From Bactrocera neohumeralis (taxonomy: Eukaryota > Arthropoda > Insecta > Diptera > Tephritidae), in the NCBI RefSeq assembly GCF_024586455.1, contig NW_026089623.1, forward strand, positions 18,108,236 to 18,172,235: a stretch of DNA of 64,000 nucleotides. Reading direction: 5' to 3'. Below are positions 1 to 10,875 of this stretch, one piece after another. The translations under genes and the position numbers were made by a program. Numbering within the stretch: the stretch's first letter is position 1; every line of letters starts with the position of its first letter. The notes beneath the pieces are model-generated. The model did not search any database, was not told where the DNA came from, and saw only the letters and a program-made list of their open reading frames with translations.

Positions 1-1266
1 CGTTCCTGACCTATGCTCGACATAATCGTACTCCTGGAGATACATGGCCCATCTCATTGCTCTGTCTGGAACATCGCTTTTTTCACCGTCATTGTAAAAG
101 CGTTCCAATCGCTCACGATCTTAAAATGGATATCTTTCAGATAAACCTGCCACCTTTTTAAAGCCTTAATTACCGCTAGTACTTCGAGTTCGAATGCGCT
201 ATACCTTTCTTCCGCTGTTGTGGTCTTACGACTCATGAACGCTATAGGGTGCAACAGCTGGTCCTCAGAGTCCTTTTGGAGCAGTACTGCTCCGTAACCG
301 TACTTCGATGCATCCACCTGTAGTTCTGTTTCCGCTCTGTGGTTGTAAAGCTGTAATGCTGGAGCCTTAACCAATGCGGCTTTCAATTCGGCGAAGGCCA
401 CTAGCTGGTCGTCTCCTAGTCTGAACTTCTCATCCTTTCTTAAGAGGACCGACAGCGGTTTGGTTACCCTTGAGTAATCAAGAATTAACCTCCTAAAAAA
501 TGATGTTAGCCCCAAAAATCTTTGCAACTCCTTTATGTTCATAGGAATCGGAAAATTCTTAATCGCTTCGGCCTTTTCATTTGACGGTAAAATTCTTCCT
601 TGCTCGATTATGAATCCCAAAAAATTAATTTGTCTCTTCAAAATTTGACATTTTCCCCAATTTAAACGTAGTCCCCATTCGCTTGCTCTATTTAACATCT
701 TCTCTAACTGTTGGCGACCTGTCCGCATCTCTTTCGTACGGATAACTATATCGTCCATATATACCACCACCGTACCGTCTTGAATCATGTCATGGAAAAC
801 TGCCCTAATAAACCTGCCGAACACTGCTGGAGAATTTGTTATACCGCAAGGAACGAAACAGAACTCATATTGCCCGTTAGCCGTTACGAAGGCGGTGTAC
901 TTCCTGGAGTTCCGTTCAACTGGTACGTGGTAAAACCCGTTCTTCAAGTCTAAAGGAGTGAATACCTGCGCTCCTTGTAGCCTGTCCAGTGCCTCGTCTA
1001 TAAGCGTCATAGGGAAATTGTCGCTCAGTATCTTCTCGTTTATTTTACGAAAGTCACAACAAAATCGTTTCGACTCATTCTTTTTTGTGGTTAATACCAC
1101 TGGTGACGCATACTCGGACGTGCTGATTTGTATAATCCCATCTTTGAGCATTTCTCCGATTTGATCATCTATGTACTTTTGATCTTCATATGATACCGTT
1201 GATATACCGGTTTATGGTCAAAATTAATTACATCTCAACTGGCACACTCATTGGTTTCTGAGGCTG
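1..1266 (-). pseudogene. Gypsy-type reverse transcriptase and RNase H, frameshifted
   Basis: The main open stretch is 365 codons (54-1151). It holds the RT palm motif LDLKNGF (catalytic Asp near residue 68), the PCGITNSPA box near 101-110 and the YMDD catalytic box near 131-134. The connection motif FLGF and the gypsy RNase H start LQVDASKYGYGAVL follow near residue 280. The frame ends at 54, but bases 1-53 continue the RNase H/linker in another frame (YDYVEHRSGT). Upstream of 1151, the usual PVYQR... lead-in continues through 1266 in a shifted frame. In a living element this polymerase copies the RNA into cDNA in the particle. Here the shifts make it a relic. The family call is firm; the lineage is not. 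Confidence 0.85.
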
Positions 1267-1429
1267 TTATTTGTTTATCAAGGTTTTGACGAACGCTGCG
1301 TCAGATTCTTCTAAATGTGATATGCCTACTCTGTCCGATTTATCCTCTATCTGTACCTCCATCCCACACAAAACTTTGAATTCTCCCTTGCCATTAAGGT
1401 CTTCGCCAGGACATACCGAGTCCTCCTTT

Positions 1430-1743
1430 CCCAGCCCTTCCGGACTAACCTGACCTTCGCACACCTGCTCGGCAGAAACTCTCCCGCTCACTGCGATTTA
1501 AGTTTCATCGCCCACTTTAATACCTTTACTTTTAACCTCTTTTCTCGGCACTTCCGGACAAACCTTATCTTCGCACACTTGCTCGGTAGAAACCCTCTCG
1601 CTCACTGCGATTTCAGTTTCATCCCCCACTTTAATACCTTTACTTTTAACCTCTTTTCTCGGCACTTCCGGACAAACCTTATCTTCGCACACTTGCTCGG
1701 CAGAAACCCTCTCGCTCACTGCGATTTCAGTTTCATCGCCCAC
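1430..1743 (-). repeat. 114-bp (38-codon) tandem repeat between protease and RT
   Basis: The phrase agtttcatc(g/c)ccc recurs at 1501, 1615 and 1729, giving a period of exactly 114 bp (38 codons). Two near-identical units lie between these anchors. A more diverged unit lies at about 1387-1500. The period is a multiple of three, so copy number changes keep frame. The encoded repeat is acidic/basic mixed with one Cys pair (EQVCEDKVCPE) per unit. Confidence 0.85.
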
Positions 1744-2337
1744 TTTAATACGTTTGCTTCTAACCGCCAACTCATTGGCACCCTTGTCAACCAACATTTC
1801 TCTACCCCTCTTGGGTTTTCTAAATTCCACACTGCCTTTCCTAAACACCAAATCCACTTCTTTAAGTATATCGCTTCCCAACATTGCCGCGTAGGGTATA
1901 TCTTGCCCTCTTACTACATCAAACTTGACTTTCATTGTCACGCCCTCTACAGGGATCTCCGCTATAAAGTTGCCCATTGTGGTAACCTCGCCTTTTCCTA
2001 TTCCATACAACCGTTGTTTCTTTTCTCTGAGGCTTATTCCTTCTTGTTTCTTAAACGTGTCGTATCTAGATATACTCGTGAAGCATCCCGTATCTACCAA
2101 TGTGCTAAACGTGATCTCGTTAATCACCGCATTCACGAAAATATGCTCACCTTTCCCTACATCGTTCTCACCACCTACGGTGTTAACACGTTCATTTTTC
2201 ACCACATTAACTGGCCCTTCCCTTGCACTTGATATTGGCTTACCAATTTCGGTGATGGAGTATAAGTATTCCTGTAAACTTTCTTTCTGTTGCTTACGCC
2301 TATTCCTCAACGTACGATGTACCTCTACGGCACTCAA
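1498..2337 (-). pseudogene. Gag tail and retroviral-type aspartic protease with repeat linker
   Basis: This frame of 279 codons starts in gag-like sequence (a basic RNRRKQQKES stretch), then has the protease active site LVDTGCFTSIS (Asp near residue 82) and the second protease hallmark AMLGSDIL near 150-156. Such proteases cut the Gag-Pol polyprotein. No CCHC zinc knuckle is seen between gag and protease, where gypsy elements usually have one, so an internal deletion is likely. After the protease comes a charged linker made of 38-residue repeats (KVGDETEIAVSERVS...) that runs into the next frame, 1267-1491, before the RT. The repeat linker is unusual and is listed separately. Confidence 0.7.
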
Positions 2338-2391
2338 CTTTTCGCCTTCTCTTCACCAACGCTATTTTCAAATTATTCAAATTCCTGATTC

Positions 2392-2589
2392 CTATCGCTC
2401 CTCTAACAAACAGTTTCCTTTTTCCGTTCCCTTCAACAACTGCTTTCCGCATATAAATTTCTGTAAATCGTTCCACCCTACTGTTTTGGCCACTTCGTTG
2501 AACTCATCAACCCAGTGGTACACGTTATAGGAACCGTCTCCATAAAAACTGGATATACTATCCTCGACATCACGCAACGTAAATAGCAC
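2392..2589 (-). pseudogene. Gypsy-type gag fragment
   Basis: A 65-codon frame contains the insect gypsy gag pattern F(Y/S)GDGSY..HW.DEF followed by W..LQ.FI..KQLL.GT, which is part of the capsid-like domain. It is separated from the protease frame by a short shifted stretch at 2338-2391. It marks the 5' side of the element; beyond it similarity to gag is lost. The assignment rests on recalled motifs only. Confidence 0.6.
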
Positions 2590-2614
2590 CTTACCTACAC
2601 TTCTATCTAATGTA

Positions 2615-2644
2615 GTGATAACGAATTTGCTGATTCGTTATCAC
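2615..2644. other. Perfect 12-bp hairpin at the edge of the gypsy-like element
   Basis: GTGATAACGAAT and its exact reverse complement ATTCGTTATCAC are separated by a 6-base loop TTGCTG. It sits just outside the last gag-like codons. No element boundary or gene explains it. Confidence 0.7.
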
Positions 2645-2789
2645 TTCCTACATCATCCGCTTCGTCCCCGAAAAAACCGAATTTTTATTTAGTAGTTATG
2701 GGAATTTGGCATCTTATGATAAAGGTGCATTTAAAAAGCGGCATCTTACCCGGATAGCGGAGTGCCCTAAGTCAATTTTTGGATTTCCT

Positions 2790-5235
2790 TCGCAAATTCC
2801 GAATGTTGAACCACCTGAACAATATTCAAAACACTCAATGGTAATCCGTTAGATGTCAGATCCCTTCCCACACAAATCAATTTTCGATGAGACTAAAATT
2901 TTTCGATAAGATTCAGTATTGTATTATCTTTCACATTTATAGCTAGTATGAAAGTATTTTTTTTTCTCTAATGCTTCGTCTTTTGGGGAGAGCTGGAAGT
3001 GAGTGTTAATTGGCCATAAAGCGGGGTTTTCTATGTGGAACTGTGCATATTGAATTATTCATTTCATCCACGTTGTAACCTCGACACACTTGATCTCCAG
3101 GATTTTGTTTGTTATTGTCTTCTAGGTGGAACTGTGGACATTGCATTATTCAATTCAATCATGTTGCAACCCCGAGACACTTGATCAGCAGGATTTTGTT
3201 TTATTGGCACATGCCGTCAATGTATAATGTCAATCAATTCTTGGGTTTCGAACACTCTATTTCCGACAAAGGTTTGTAATGAAGACGATTTTCCCCAATG
3301 CAATACGATTTTAGTATCTGTCCAAAATGTAATTTTTTTCGAATAGACGGTTCAACATTGGCGCAAGTCCTGACCATAATGCAAAAAGATGTGCCGCCAA
3401 GAGATTGAGACGCGGATGAGCCTTGGTCTTCAGAAGAGACACTCTAGACTTTGCAGTAAGCAGTTTACTTACATTTGACACCACTAGCAGATTCGCTTCA
3501 TATGTACATACATGCAGCATCCGTACACTCATATTGAAGCTTCGGAGAAACCATGTATTTGGCAGATAGCACTCGACTCAAGGTTTACATACCGAGAAAT
3601 GCTGATGATGAGGGCTGCAGTAGGTTAGCTTTGAAATTCTGCCAGGTAGTGTCAAGGCACAATGGACTCGAATCATTCCAATCTAGTTTTTGGATCCAAA
3701 ACAATTCAATAAGATTTTTGCTTTGATAACTAGTGGAGCTAATAATCCACGAGGAACGAAAAGGCGAGCAGAGACTGACAATATGTTTCGTTTAGTAGCT
3801 CGCAGATCATTAAAGTTAGCATTTCAAACAAATCGAGACAAGTCCTATTTTGTCAACCAGTGCACTCCTAACGTTTCAAAGGAATTTTTGTCATTGAAGC
3901 TGAATGACTTTTCAGTGCAATTACTGTCGAAAAATTTAGGGTGGTCCGAAAACCACTTCGAAAAGATGAAACCCAGTTTAATATTTTAATTACTTCACTT
4001 CTTATAAGATCTAGAGACTGAAATTTTCAGATCCTGCTAATAAGTCATCAACATAAAAGTCTCTTCTAATGACCGATGAACCGAGTGAACCTTAGTTGTA
4101 CAGTCTAATATAATGGAATAAACTAAATACTAAATGGAAAAAACCCATTATAAATCTTAGTAAGTTCGTTTGAAAAGAAAAATTTCACAAAACAAAACGA
4201 TGTGAGCCAAGTTTTGAGAATCTTTCGAAAACTTCTTCCGCAGTGACTTCAATATCATGTTGCGTGTACAGCAACGCCAGTCCGATCAATCTATCTTGAA
4301 GTATATTTGGCCTCAGCCACGTTTATATGCGGTGAAGTGTCGAAGTGCCGCTCAGGGCTCGCAGTGGGGGAATTCCCCATTTCCCTCCTCTGAATCCGCC
4401 ACTCCTGTAAGTGACGATGTTAAGTCAAAAAATTTGTATATGATCTGAAGGATGTTCACTCCACACAATGAGCTGACAGTTTTTGTCTCCTTCATGCTTG
4501 ATTATTTGGCGGTGCATTTTAGTTATGTCTGCCATTAAAGCGTACTTATGTAAACGAAAACGAAGAAGAATTGAGTACATTCTTCTTGGATGGTTGGGCC
4601 TAACATCAAAAGTTCATTTAATAAAATTTGAGATGAAGTACGACTCGACGCATCAACGACAACTAGTAACTAGAAATAGTGTGGCTCATTCGGGATCTTA
4701 TTCTTTGTTAGACTCATATGCGCATCCAGCGCTTTATACTCATTCATGAAGTCTAGATATATTTTACGAAGTTCTAGATCTTCTCTCCAGTTCCTGGAAC
4801 CGCCGAACTGCGATTTCATAGGAGTAACTTACGGTCAGCTTTAAGGGGCATTCTGACTTAAAGCCTTCCTGAAATTAATAATTTAGCTGTATTGACGAAA
4901 AATTGTTCATATTCTTTTTGCCCTGGTATTTATTTGTTGCCATTTGTTTCTGAAGGAAGTTCCTCCAGAGCCCAGAATTTTTAGATTACTGTTAAGTTTT
5001 TTTTCAATTTGGGTAATGTGCTATTTACGTCGGTAGGAGGACTTAAACTGCTGACATATTTGCAAGACAAAATCCATTCCAAAAGATTTTTTAGTTGAAT
5101 AGAACTATTTTTAATTTGGCCAACAGCTACCAGATCGAAAGGATTTCTGCTCTCAATAACATATCGATCTTTAGAGATTTTAGGAATTCTAGATCCGCCA
5201 ATTCAATATTGTGCGAATTTTTCATAACTATTTAC
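2790..5235 (-). pseudogene. BEL/Pao pol remnant (pre-RT, RT, RNase H)
   Basis: Reading leftward, the pre-RT region at about 4700-5235 includes an FWALEELPSE-like stretch. The RT region at 3680-4060 retains the words KWFSDHPKF and NDFR.TKRNILS in antisense. The RNase H start at 3311-3532 reads LLTAKSRVSLLKTKAHPRLNLLAAHL. All three have partners in the second BEL element at 13630-13966, 12795-13214 and 12161-12637. Many stops and shifts are present. A stretch near 4080-4200 has no counterpart in the other copy and may be a small insertion. This is an old, non-functional copy. Confidence 0.7.
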
Positions 5236-5849
5236 GAGCGATTTAACAAACGCCCTTAATTTGACTCCGACTTTTGTATTTACAAGTCCCATAATAATTA
5301 AAGTCCGGTTTTGGGGTCGAATCCGCAGTCTTTGGGCCAAATCCACTGCTGGCTGCGGCTATGGATCTCCTCGAACATGATGCGTCTTCAGCTGATAGAT
5401 AGGTAGGTAGGAGTGCAGCCCTATCGGGCTCAATTAGCACTTGATGTGCCATTTTGGTACACTATTCGTAGAACCTCCTGTATCTGCTATTACGTTTCAC
5501 TTCCCTTCTCAAACCATTTTGAGGTTTCGATGAAACTACTTATGTCCGATATGCTTTTGGTGGAAATTCATTCAAGGTTTGATGCTTGGTGGATTCCGAG
5601 TGTTTTGTGTCGGATCTGTGCTAGAGCTGGGCATTCGCAGAGAAAGTGTAAGATTGTTTCCTTGTTCTCTGCTACTCCGCAGCCACGGCAGATGTCGTTG
5701 TAGGGCATACCCATTTTGGACGCATGTTCCCCAAATGGCCAGTGCCCTGTTGTGGTAGCTGTTATTCTGTAAATACTTTTTCTTGACCTATTTAATAAGT
5801 CGTTGGTTCTTTTCCTGTCATATATTGGTCATAATTGTTTAGTTACGAC

Positions 5850-6401
5850 TCATTTTGTAATGTTTTTCCACCTGTTGTTTGCAATTTGTTGAAATTGTCT
5901 ATTGATCTCTCCTTTGATCGATCCTAGCGGGCTTGGTATTAGCTCCGCCTCGGATTCATTGAGGAAAGCTCCTGCCTTCGCCAACTCGTCTGCTTTCTCG
6001 TTACCGAAAATGTTCCTGTGGCCGGGAACCCAGATCAAGTTTAGTTGGAGCTTGTCTTTTATTGGGCTTAGTGCTCTCTTGCAGTTGTGAACTATACTGG
6101 AATTTGTCATGGGTGAAGACAATGCCAGGAGGGCCGCCTGGCTATCCGTAAATATAGTTGCTTTATGTATATTCCCGTGGTTTTCTAATAGAACTTCGCA
6201 GGCTTTTCCTATGCCTAGTACTTCTGCTTGGAAAATGCTAGCCGAGTTCGGTATACGTATAGAGAGATATATGCCTAGATCAGCGGAGAATACCCTCGTG
6301 CCTACTCCGCAGTCCATTTTGGACCCGTCGGTATAGACTGAGGTGGTATCTTCCTCTACTATTGAACCTCTTCTCCATTCTCGTCTAGATGGCATCCTCA
6401 C
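5850..6401 (-). pseudogene. LINE RNase H domain
   Basis: The 183-codon frame has the full RNase HI catalytic series of LINE type: SVYTDGSKM (first Asp), FQAEVLGI (Glu), IFTDSQAAL (second Asp) and WVPGHRNIFGNEKADELA (His/Asp). The domain degrades the RNA strand during target-primed copying. The frame itself is open, but the RT linking it upstream (6402-6790) is broken, so it is a relic of ORF2. It closely resembles the RNase H of the I-type LINE at 22708-28163 in layout, not in sequence. Confidence 0.85.
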
Positions 6402-6789
6402 CTGGAACTGTCTATTGAAATCCAGCTTTGGGAGAATGTAATGTAATGTTGTATTGTTTGTTTAGCGCTGGCCATCATACCAGAGCTCCATATGTAAGTA
6501 TAGGTCTTATGACAGCCGTATACATCCACATGATTATACTTGGTTTGAGGCCCTAATTCTTGACGATTTTCTTGCAAGTATAGTAGGCCATGTATGCTTT
6601 GTTTATTCTTTTTTCTATATTTATTTTCCAGGACAGTTTGGTGTCAATCTCCACCCCAAGTATTTAGCTGTGGGGGATAGAGTGAGTGTTGTACCGTTTA
6701 GTACCGGAAGTTGAAACTGAGGTATTTTGGTTCTGCTTGTGAATAGCATCAGTTCTGTTTTGTTCGGGTTAACTCCTAGACCATTGTTT

Positions 6790-7330
6790 TTAGCCCATAG
6801 GTTTTTCCATAATCTCGCTGACTGTTGAAGGAAACATGCCTGATACCAACAACACTATATCGTCTGCATACGCCACTGCTTTCACTCCTCCACCGTTTAG
6901 TTGGAGTAGTATTTCGATCAGCGCTACAACCCATAGGAGCGGAGAGAGGACCCCTTCTTGAGGCGTCCCTCTACTCACATAGCTTGTTTGTGTTGCAGCG
7001 CCGTTTGAAGCTATAATCTTCCTATTCTCAGTGTCATCTATGCCACCATGTGCCAGAGAGTTAATTATCACATTTACTTCTATGTTATTGAAGGCGCCCT
7101 CTATGTCTAGAAAAGCAGCCATGGTGTATTGTTTGTGATGTAGTGATTTTTCAATTACACTTATCACCTCGTGAAGGGCAGTTTCGGTTGATCGGCCCTT
7201 TATGTACGCATGTTGGGACTTCGATAACTTCTCCGCCATTATTGTTCTCACATGTAGATCTATTAGCCTTTCTAGTACCTTCAGCATAAAGGAGGTAAGG
7301 CTTATAGGTCTAAAATCCTTGGCATTCTCG
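6790..7330 (-). pseudogene. LINE reverse transcriptase fragment
   Basis: The fragment starts inside RT at FRPISLTSFMLKVLERL and continues through SQHAYIKGRST, AAFLDIEGAFNN (palm Asp), SRGTPQEGVLSPLLW and AYADDIVLL (catalytic Asp pair). The finger and endonuclease regions are missing because the insertion is truncated at about 7335. The protein would have nicked and copied into DNA ends. This copy cannot. Confidence 0.85.
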
Positions 7331-7334
7331 TGTG

Positions 7335-7965
7335 TTCTTCAGCCTTCCGCAATGGTCGCTTGTCGTAATCCAACTGTTCTTGCCACCTTGTCCGGATGCC
7401 AAAGTCAATTTTTGTCATGACTATGTGTATATTTATCACATTTATAATTTGTTTTCATCGCCCAGTGATAGCAATGAGTCATACATAGTCGACACCTTAT
7501 CAATCATCGCGCACAATGCAGGAGCTGATAGCTTAGGGATTGTTGGCAACTCAAAAAGTTTTGAAATTGTATTGAAAAATATCATAAACATTTTTGACTT
7601 GCCAACGTCTTCGGATAGATTTCATCGGACATTTGAAACGCCTTTTCTGTGCCTAGAGCCTTTCTAGATAGACAATTAACAAACTGGACGATTTTTTCAG
7701 TATCTGGGATATTTGGATCATTAGAACTAAACTTTCCAACAAACTAATGAAATTTTTAAATTCCGAATATTCTCCCCTGATTTTCGGCAGATTCATTTTA
7801 GGGAGCCTTTCACTCTGGGAGGTTACGACAGCTGTTTCGGCAATAGACGTTCTATTTTCTGCTAAATTGTTGTAATTATTGTTTTTTTTTTCAACAATTA
7901 TATCCTCCAACTCTCCTTGGGTTGGATATGTCGTCTTCATCAATCTCTTCAATATTAAATTGGCA
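7335..7965 (-). pseudogene. BEL/Pao gag remnant
   Basis: The stretch 7653-7952 contains RLPKMNLPKIRGEYSEFKNF, which fits the conserved BEL/Pao gag pattern LPK..LP.F.G...EW..F. Further left, in other frames, KIDFGIRTRWQEQLDY fits the next conserved gag block (W-E-Q-L), close to where the LINE begins at about 7335. The capsid-like function is inferred from the family. Two or more frameshifts break it. It shares strand with the pol remnant on the other side of the LINE. Confidence 0.6.
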
Positions 7966-8335
7966 TTTAATTAATTTTTGACTATGTGGGATTCGATTGT
8001 ATCTAAAGTCACAATTTTATGCGCAAAATGCTACCTCATCGCCACCGTCCTTTGACGCTTTAATGAGATTAAGTCGAATTTTAATTCAAAATTGAGCAAG
8101 CGCAAGCCAACTATCGCCAACCTCTCCTCAAGTTAACTCTTCATTTTTTAAATTCCCGAAAAAACGATAAAGGCTGCAACAGAAATAAATCTGGAATATT
8201 AGGAATCGATTGACAAAAACGAAAGAAATATCGATTCCCAATTATACGAAAAGCCAAACCGAAAAGATATGAGCAATAGCTCTCTGCATAAATATATGAA
8301 CATGATACTTGTATTATTAGAATTAAACATATTTT
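7966..8335. other. Non-coding stretch between BEL gag and RTE-like LINE
   Basis: This stretch is AT-rich with no coding signal. In minus orientation it is where a BEL 5' LTR and primer site would lie. A TGGCGA word at about 8040 might be a degenerate primer site, but that is weak. Nothing else is seen. Confidence 0.35.
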
Positions 8336-8339
8336 TCTT

Positions 8340-8743
8340 CGTTCTTTACTGGCGTAGAAACCGCTTACGCGGTTATAGCCAAATTCACAACTGCGCACCA
8401 GTCGTTTCTTCTTTTCGCAAGGTGGCGCCAATTGAACATTCCAAGCGAACCCAGATCCTTCTCCACCTGGTCCTTCCAACGGAGTGAAGGTCTTCCACTT
8501 CCACCGGCGGGTATTGCGTCGAATATTTTCAGAGCTGAAGTGTTTTCGCCCATACGTACATGACCTAGAAAGCGTTATTCGCTGCGAATGCGATATTCGC
8601 CGTGGCCAACGCGCTAAGGCCCATAAATCTTTCGCAGAACTTTTCTCTCGAAAAATCTCAACGTCGACTAACCAGATGGTCCATGCACCATGTAGCAGGA
8701 CAGGAATAATGAGTGACTTATAGTGTTTTTTTTTGCTCGTCAA
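8340..8743 (-). pseudogene. RTE-like LINE C-terminal region
   Basis: Downstream of the RT, LYKSLIIPVLLHGAW-type text (8690-8740) follows the usual pattern of such LINEs. The tail GRPSLRWKDQVEKDLGSLG then ends at about 8365. Frames change between the two parts. The last 190 bp (8340-8530) are found again, diverged, at 52765-52955 inside the hAT transposase gene, which shows that this family was active more than once in the region. Confidence 0.7.
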
Positions 8744-9940
8744 GAGGGGATTTCACTTCCCAATTGCCTACTTAGTCCGAAGAAGTACCTGATAGCAAGA
8801 GATATTCTGCGTTGAATTTCGACGCTGACGTTGTTGTTGGTTTTAATACTGGTTCTAAGATAGACAAAATTATCTACATCTTCGAAGTTATGACTGTCAA
8901 CAGTGACGTGGGTGCCTAGTCGCGAGTTTGACGACTGTTTGTTTGATGACACGAGATATTTCGTCTTGCCGTCGTTCACCACCAGACCCATTTGCTTCGC
9001 TGCCTTATCCAGTCTGGAGATAGCAGAACTAACAGCGCGGGTGCTGAGGCCAATGATATTAATATCATCGGCATACGCCAGCAGCTGCACACTCTTATAG
9101 AAAATTGTACCTTCTCGGTTTAGTTTTGCCGAGCGAATTATTATATTTTCTCCAGAAGTAGGTTGAAGAAGTCACACGAAAGGGAGTCGCCTTGTCTGAA
9201 ACCTCGTTTGGTATCGAACGGCTCGGAGAGGTCCTTCCCGATCCTGACGGAGCTTCTGGTGTTTATCAACGTCAGCTTACACAGCCGTATTAGTTTTGCG
9301 GGGATACCAAATTTAGACATCGCGGCATTAAGGCAGCTTTTTTTCGTGCTGTCAAAGGCAGCTTTGAACCCGACGAAGAGGTGGTGATTTTCGATTCTCT
9401 TTTCACGGGTCTTTTCCAAGGTTTTGTTGATTTGCCAGTTCTAAAGCCACACTGATAAGGTCCAATCAGTTTGCTGACTTTCACACAATATGCTCGATAG
9501 AACCTTATACGCGATGTTGAGGAAGCTAATCCCACGATAGTGGGGTCACTTTTCTTATGGATTGGGCATAGCACACTTAAATTCCAATCGTTGGGCATGC
9601 TTTCGTCCGACCATATTTTACAAAGAAGCTGATGCATGCTCCTTATCAGTTCTTCGCCGCCGTGTTTGAATAGCTCGGCCGGCAATCCGTCGGCCCCTGC
9701 CGCTTTGTTGTTCTTCAGGCGGGCAATTGCTATTCGAACTTCTTCATGGTCGGGTAATGGAACGTCTGTTCCATCGTCATCGATTGGGGAATCGGGTTCT
9801 CCTTCTCCTGGTGTTGTACGTTCACTGCCATTCAGCAAGCTGGAGAAGTGTTCCCGCCATAATTTAAGTATGCTCTGGGCATCAGTGACTAGATCACCTT
9901 TGGGGGTTCTACTAGAGTACATATGACTCAAGCAGCTCAC
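8740..9940 (-). pseudogene. RTE-like LINE reverse transcriptase, three frames
   Basis: Pieces in order are 9290-9940 (LKNNKAAGADGLPAELFK finger motif, SVLCPIHKKSD), 9141-9419 (FKAAFDS palm, KRGFRQGDSLSCDFFNLLLE) and 8740-9090 (LLAYADDINIIG catalytic box, NDGKTKYLV, NFVYLRTSI). The pieces overlap or abut in different frames, so at least three frameshifts have accumulated. The QGD-S motif and YADD pair mark it as a non-LTR RT. A shadow at 9290-9419 encodes the same DNA in the other frame. Confidence 0.8.
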
Positions 9941-10135
9941 GACTTCCGGTCTTTAACCAAGTATCCTCTGGGTAGCGTAAGAACATCCGTTCGAAGGCGA
10001 AACATCCCCATAGGGTTGTGCGCTGGGTTTGGGACCCGCCACGTAAAAAGCTCATCCCAATGAAAAACTACCAACAGCCTCGGATGAGAAACCCCCCTTT
10101 TGATGACGACCATGGCAAACGAAATAAGGAACAGT

Positions 10136-10864
10136 TGATTCTACCATAAATATATTAAAAAGACAACAGATGAAATTAAATATAATTTTGAAAAAATTAA
10201 ATGAAAAGTAATTGAGCATCTAAATAAATTTTATAACGAACTAATAAAAAATTAAAATTCTGAGGAATTGCCCCTATTGTTTTAAATATTAAATATTTCA
10301 ATAGGAATAGTTATAGAAGAATTTGAAATTCAATCACCTAATTGATATAAATCATGGTCGCATAAATACAAAACTATTAAAACCTTCACAATTTAACGAA
10401 GAAATTACATTTACATTTGAAAAATCTCAAGCGTTTTTGAGATGCGAAAATATATACTGGGAATGCGCGAATAATTAAAGGCCTAATTGCTCGTCACGAG
10501 ATAAAGAAAATTCCGATAAATGAAAAAGACACGTCCGTTCGATTCCACGTTTTTAATACAATTAAATCTTTTATACCGTTCTTGGAATTGCTTAGCCTAA
10601 ATCTTAAAACTAACGGCTTAAACTAGTGGTAATGTAAATATGTATTACAAGGGGTAAGTAATTATCTTTCGTCAAATATTGTAATAGTTGAATTAGGGTA
10701 AGTAATAAATAAAGGTAATATAAATGTATTATTAAGGTAAGTATGTTATTTTGTACAATTCAATATTTATAAATTCAATTTAATAATTTATTATAATAAT
10801 TTTATATTTAATTTTGTTAAATTTAGTTATAGATTTACAAAAGATGTCGCTTGGCGCAACACCG
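10136..10864. other. AT-rich non-coding stretch
   Basis: No frame or motif is recognised. It could hold the 3' LTR of the BEL element to its right, but I found no TG...CA pair. The word GGTAAGTA recurs three times at 10651-10745. Nothing else can be supported. Confidence 0.4.
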
Positions 10865-10875
10865 GCCACCTTGAC

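Larger units (their letters stand above)
1..2590 (-). mobile_element. Ty3/gypsy-like LTR retrotransposon, broken and cut by window edge
   Basis: On the minus strand, reading from high to low coordinates, there is a gag fragment, a gag-tail plus aspartic protease frame with a tandem-repeat linker, and a reverse transcriptase/RNase H frame that continues to base 1. This gag-protease-RT-RNase H order is that of Ty3/gypsy elements. Integrase and the downstream LTR would lie left of the window. No LTR is visible on the right. The coding parts are split by frameshifts near 50, 1152-1266 and 2340-2390, so this copy is not autonomous. It is a different lineage from the errantivirus-like element further right: its RT box is YMDDIVI and no env is visible. 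Confidence 0.85.
5240..7335 (-). mobile_element. 5'-truncated LINE with RNase H (R1/LOA/I-type)
   Basis: RT at 6790-7330 and RNase H at 5850-6401 lie on the minus strand with the RT upstream, as in LINEs that carry a cellular-type RNase H. Endonuclease and ORF1 are absent, and the 5' end breaks into BEL gag at about 7335, so this is a typical 5' truncation. The 3' end is placed near 5240, where BEL pol sequence resumes. No clear poly-A tail or target duplication was found, so both borders are approximate. Confidence 0.7.
2775..7965 (-). mobile_element. BEL/Pao LTR retrotransposon, decayed, split by a LINE
   Basis: Minus-strand pol remnants at 2790-5235 align by eye along their length with the better BEL/Pao copy at 10865-14995. 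For example, 3690-3989 and 12856-13161 give the same antisense text almost word for word. A gag remnant at 7335-7965 lies on the far side of LINE 5240-7335 in the same orientation, so LINE insertion plus a deletion of the gag-pol junction explains the split. Integrase is absent or truncated on the left at about 2775. No LTR pair was identified. Confidence 0.7.
8336..10135 (-). mobile_element. RTE-like LINE, internally deleted and frameshifted
   Basis: The minus strand carries a leader-like block (about 9950-10135), then RT in several frames (8740-9940) and a short C-terminal tail ending in GRPSLRWKDQ...NW (8365-8553). There is no RNase H. Short tail, lack of RNase H and a trinucleotide-type 3' end (seen clearly in the fragment at 52765-52955) fit an RTE-like element. 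The endonuclease that should lie between leader and RT is missing, so the copy carries an internal deletion. The clade call is tentative. Confidence 0.65.

Noticed and set aside
3690..3989. Plus-strand open frame of 99 codons, repeated in similar form at 12856-13161
   Set aside because: It is the antisense of the BEL/Pao RT at both places. Conservation comes from the RT on the other strand.
5413..5703. Plus-strand 96-codon frame
   Set aside because: No motif; it lies antisense to the LINE 3' region, so it is treated as a shadow.
8040..8060. Primer-binding site of the first BEL element
   Set aside because: Only a TGGCGA word supports it, and no LTR end is visible beside it. Too weak to annotate as a site.
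10640..10750. GGTAAGTA words as clustered splice donors of a gene
   Set aside because: There are no coding exons nearby. AT-rich DNA makes such words common.
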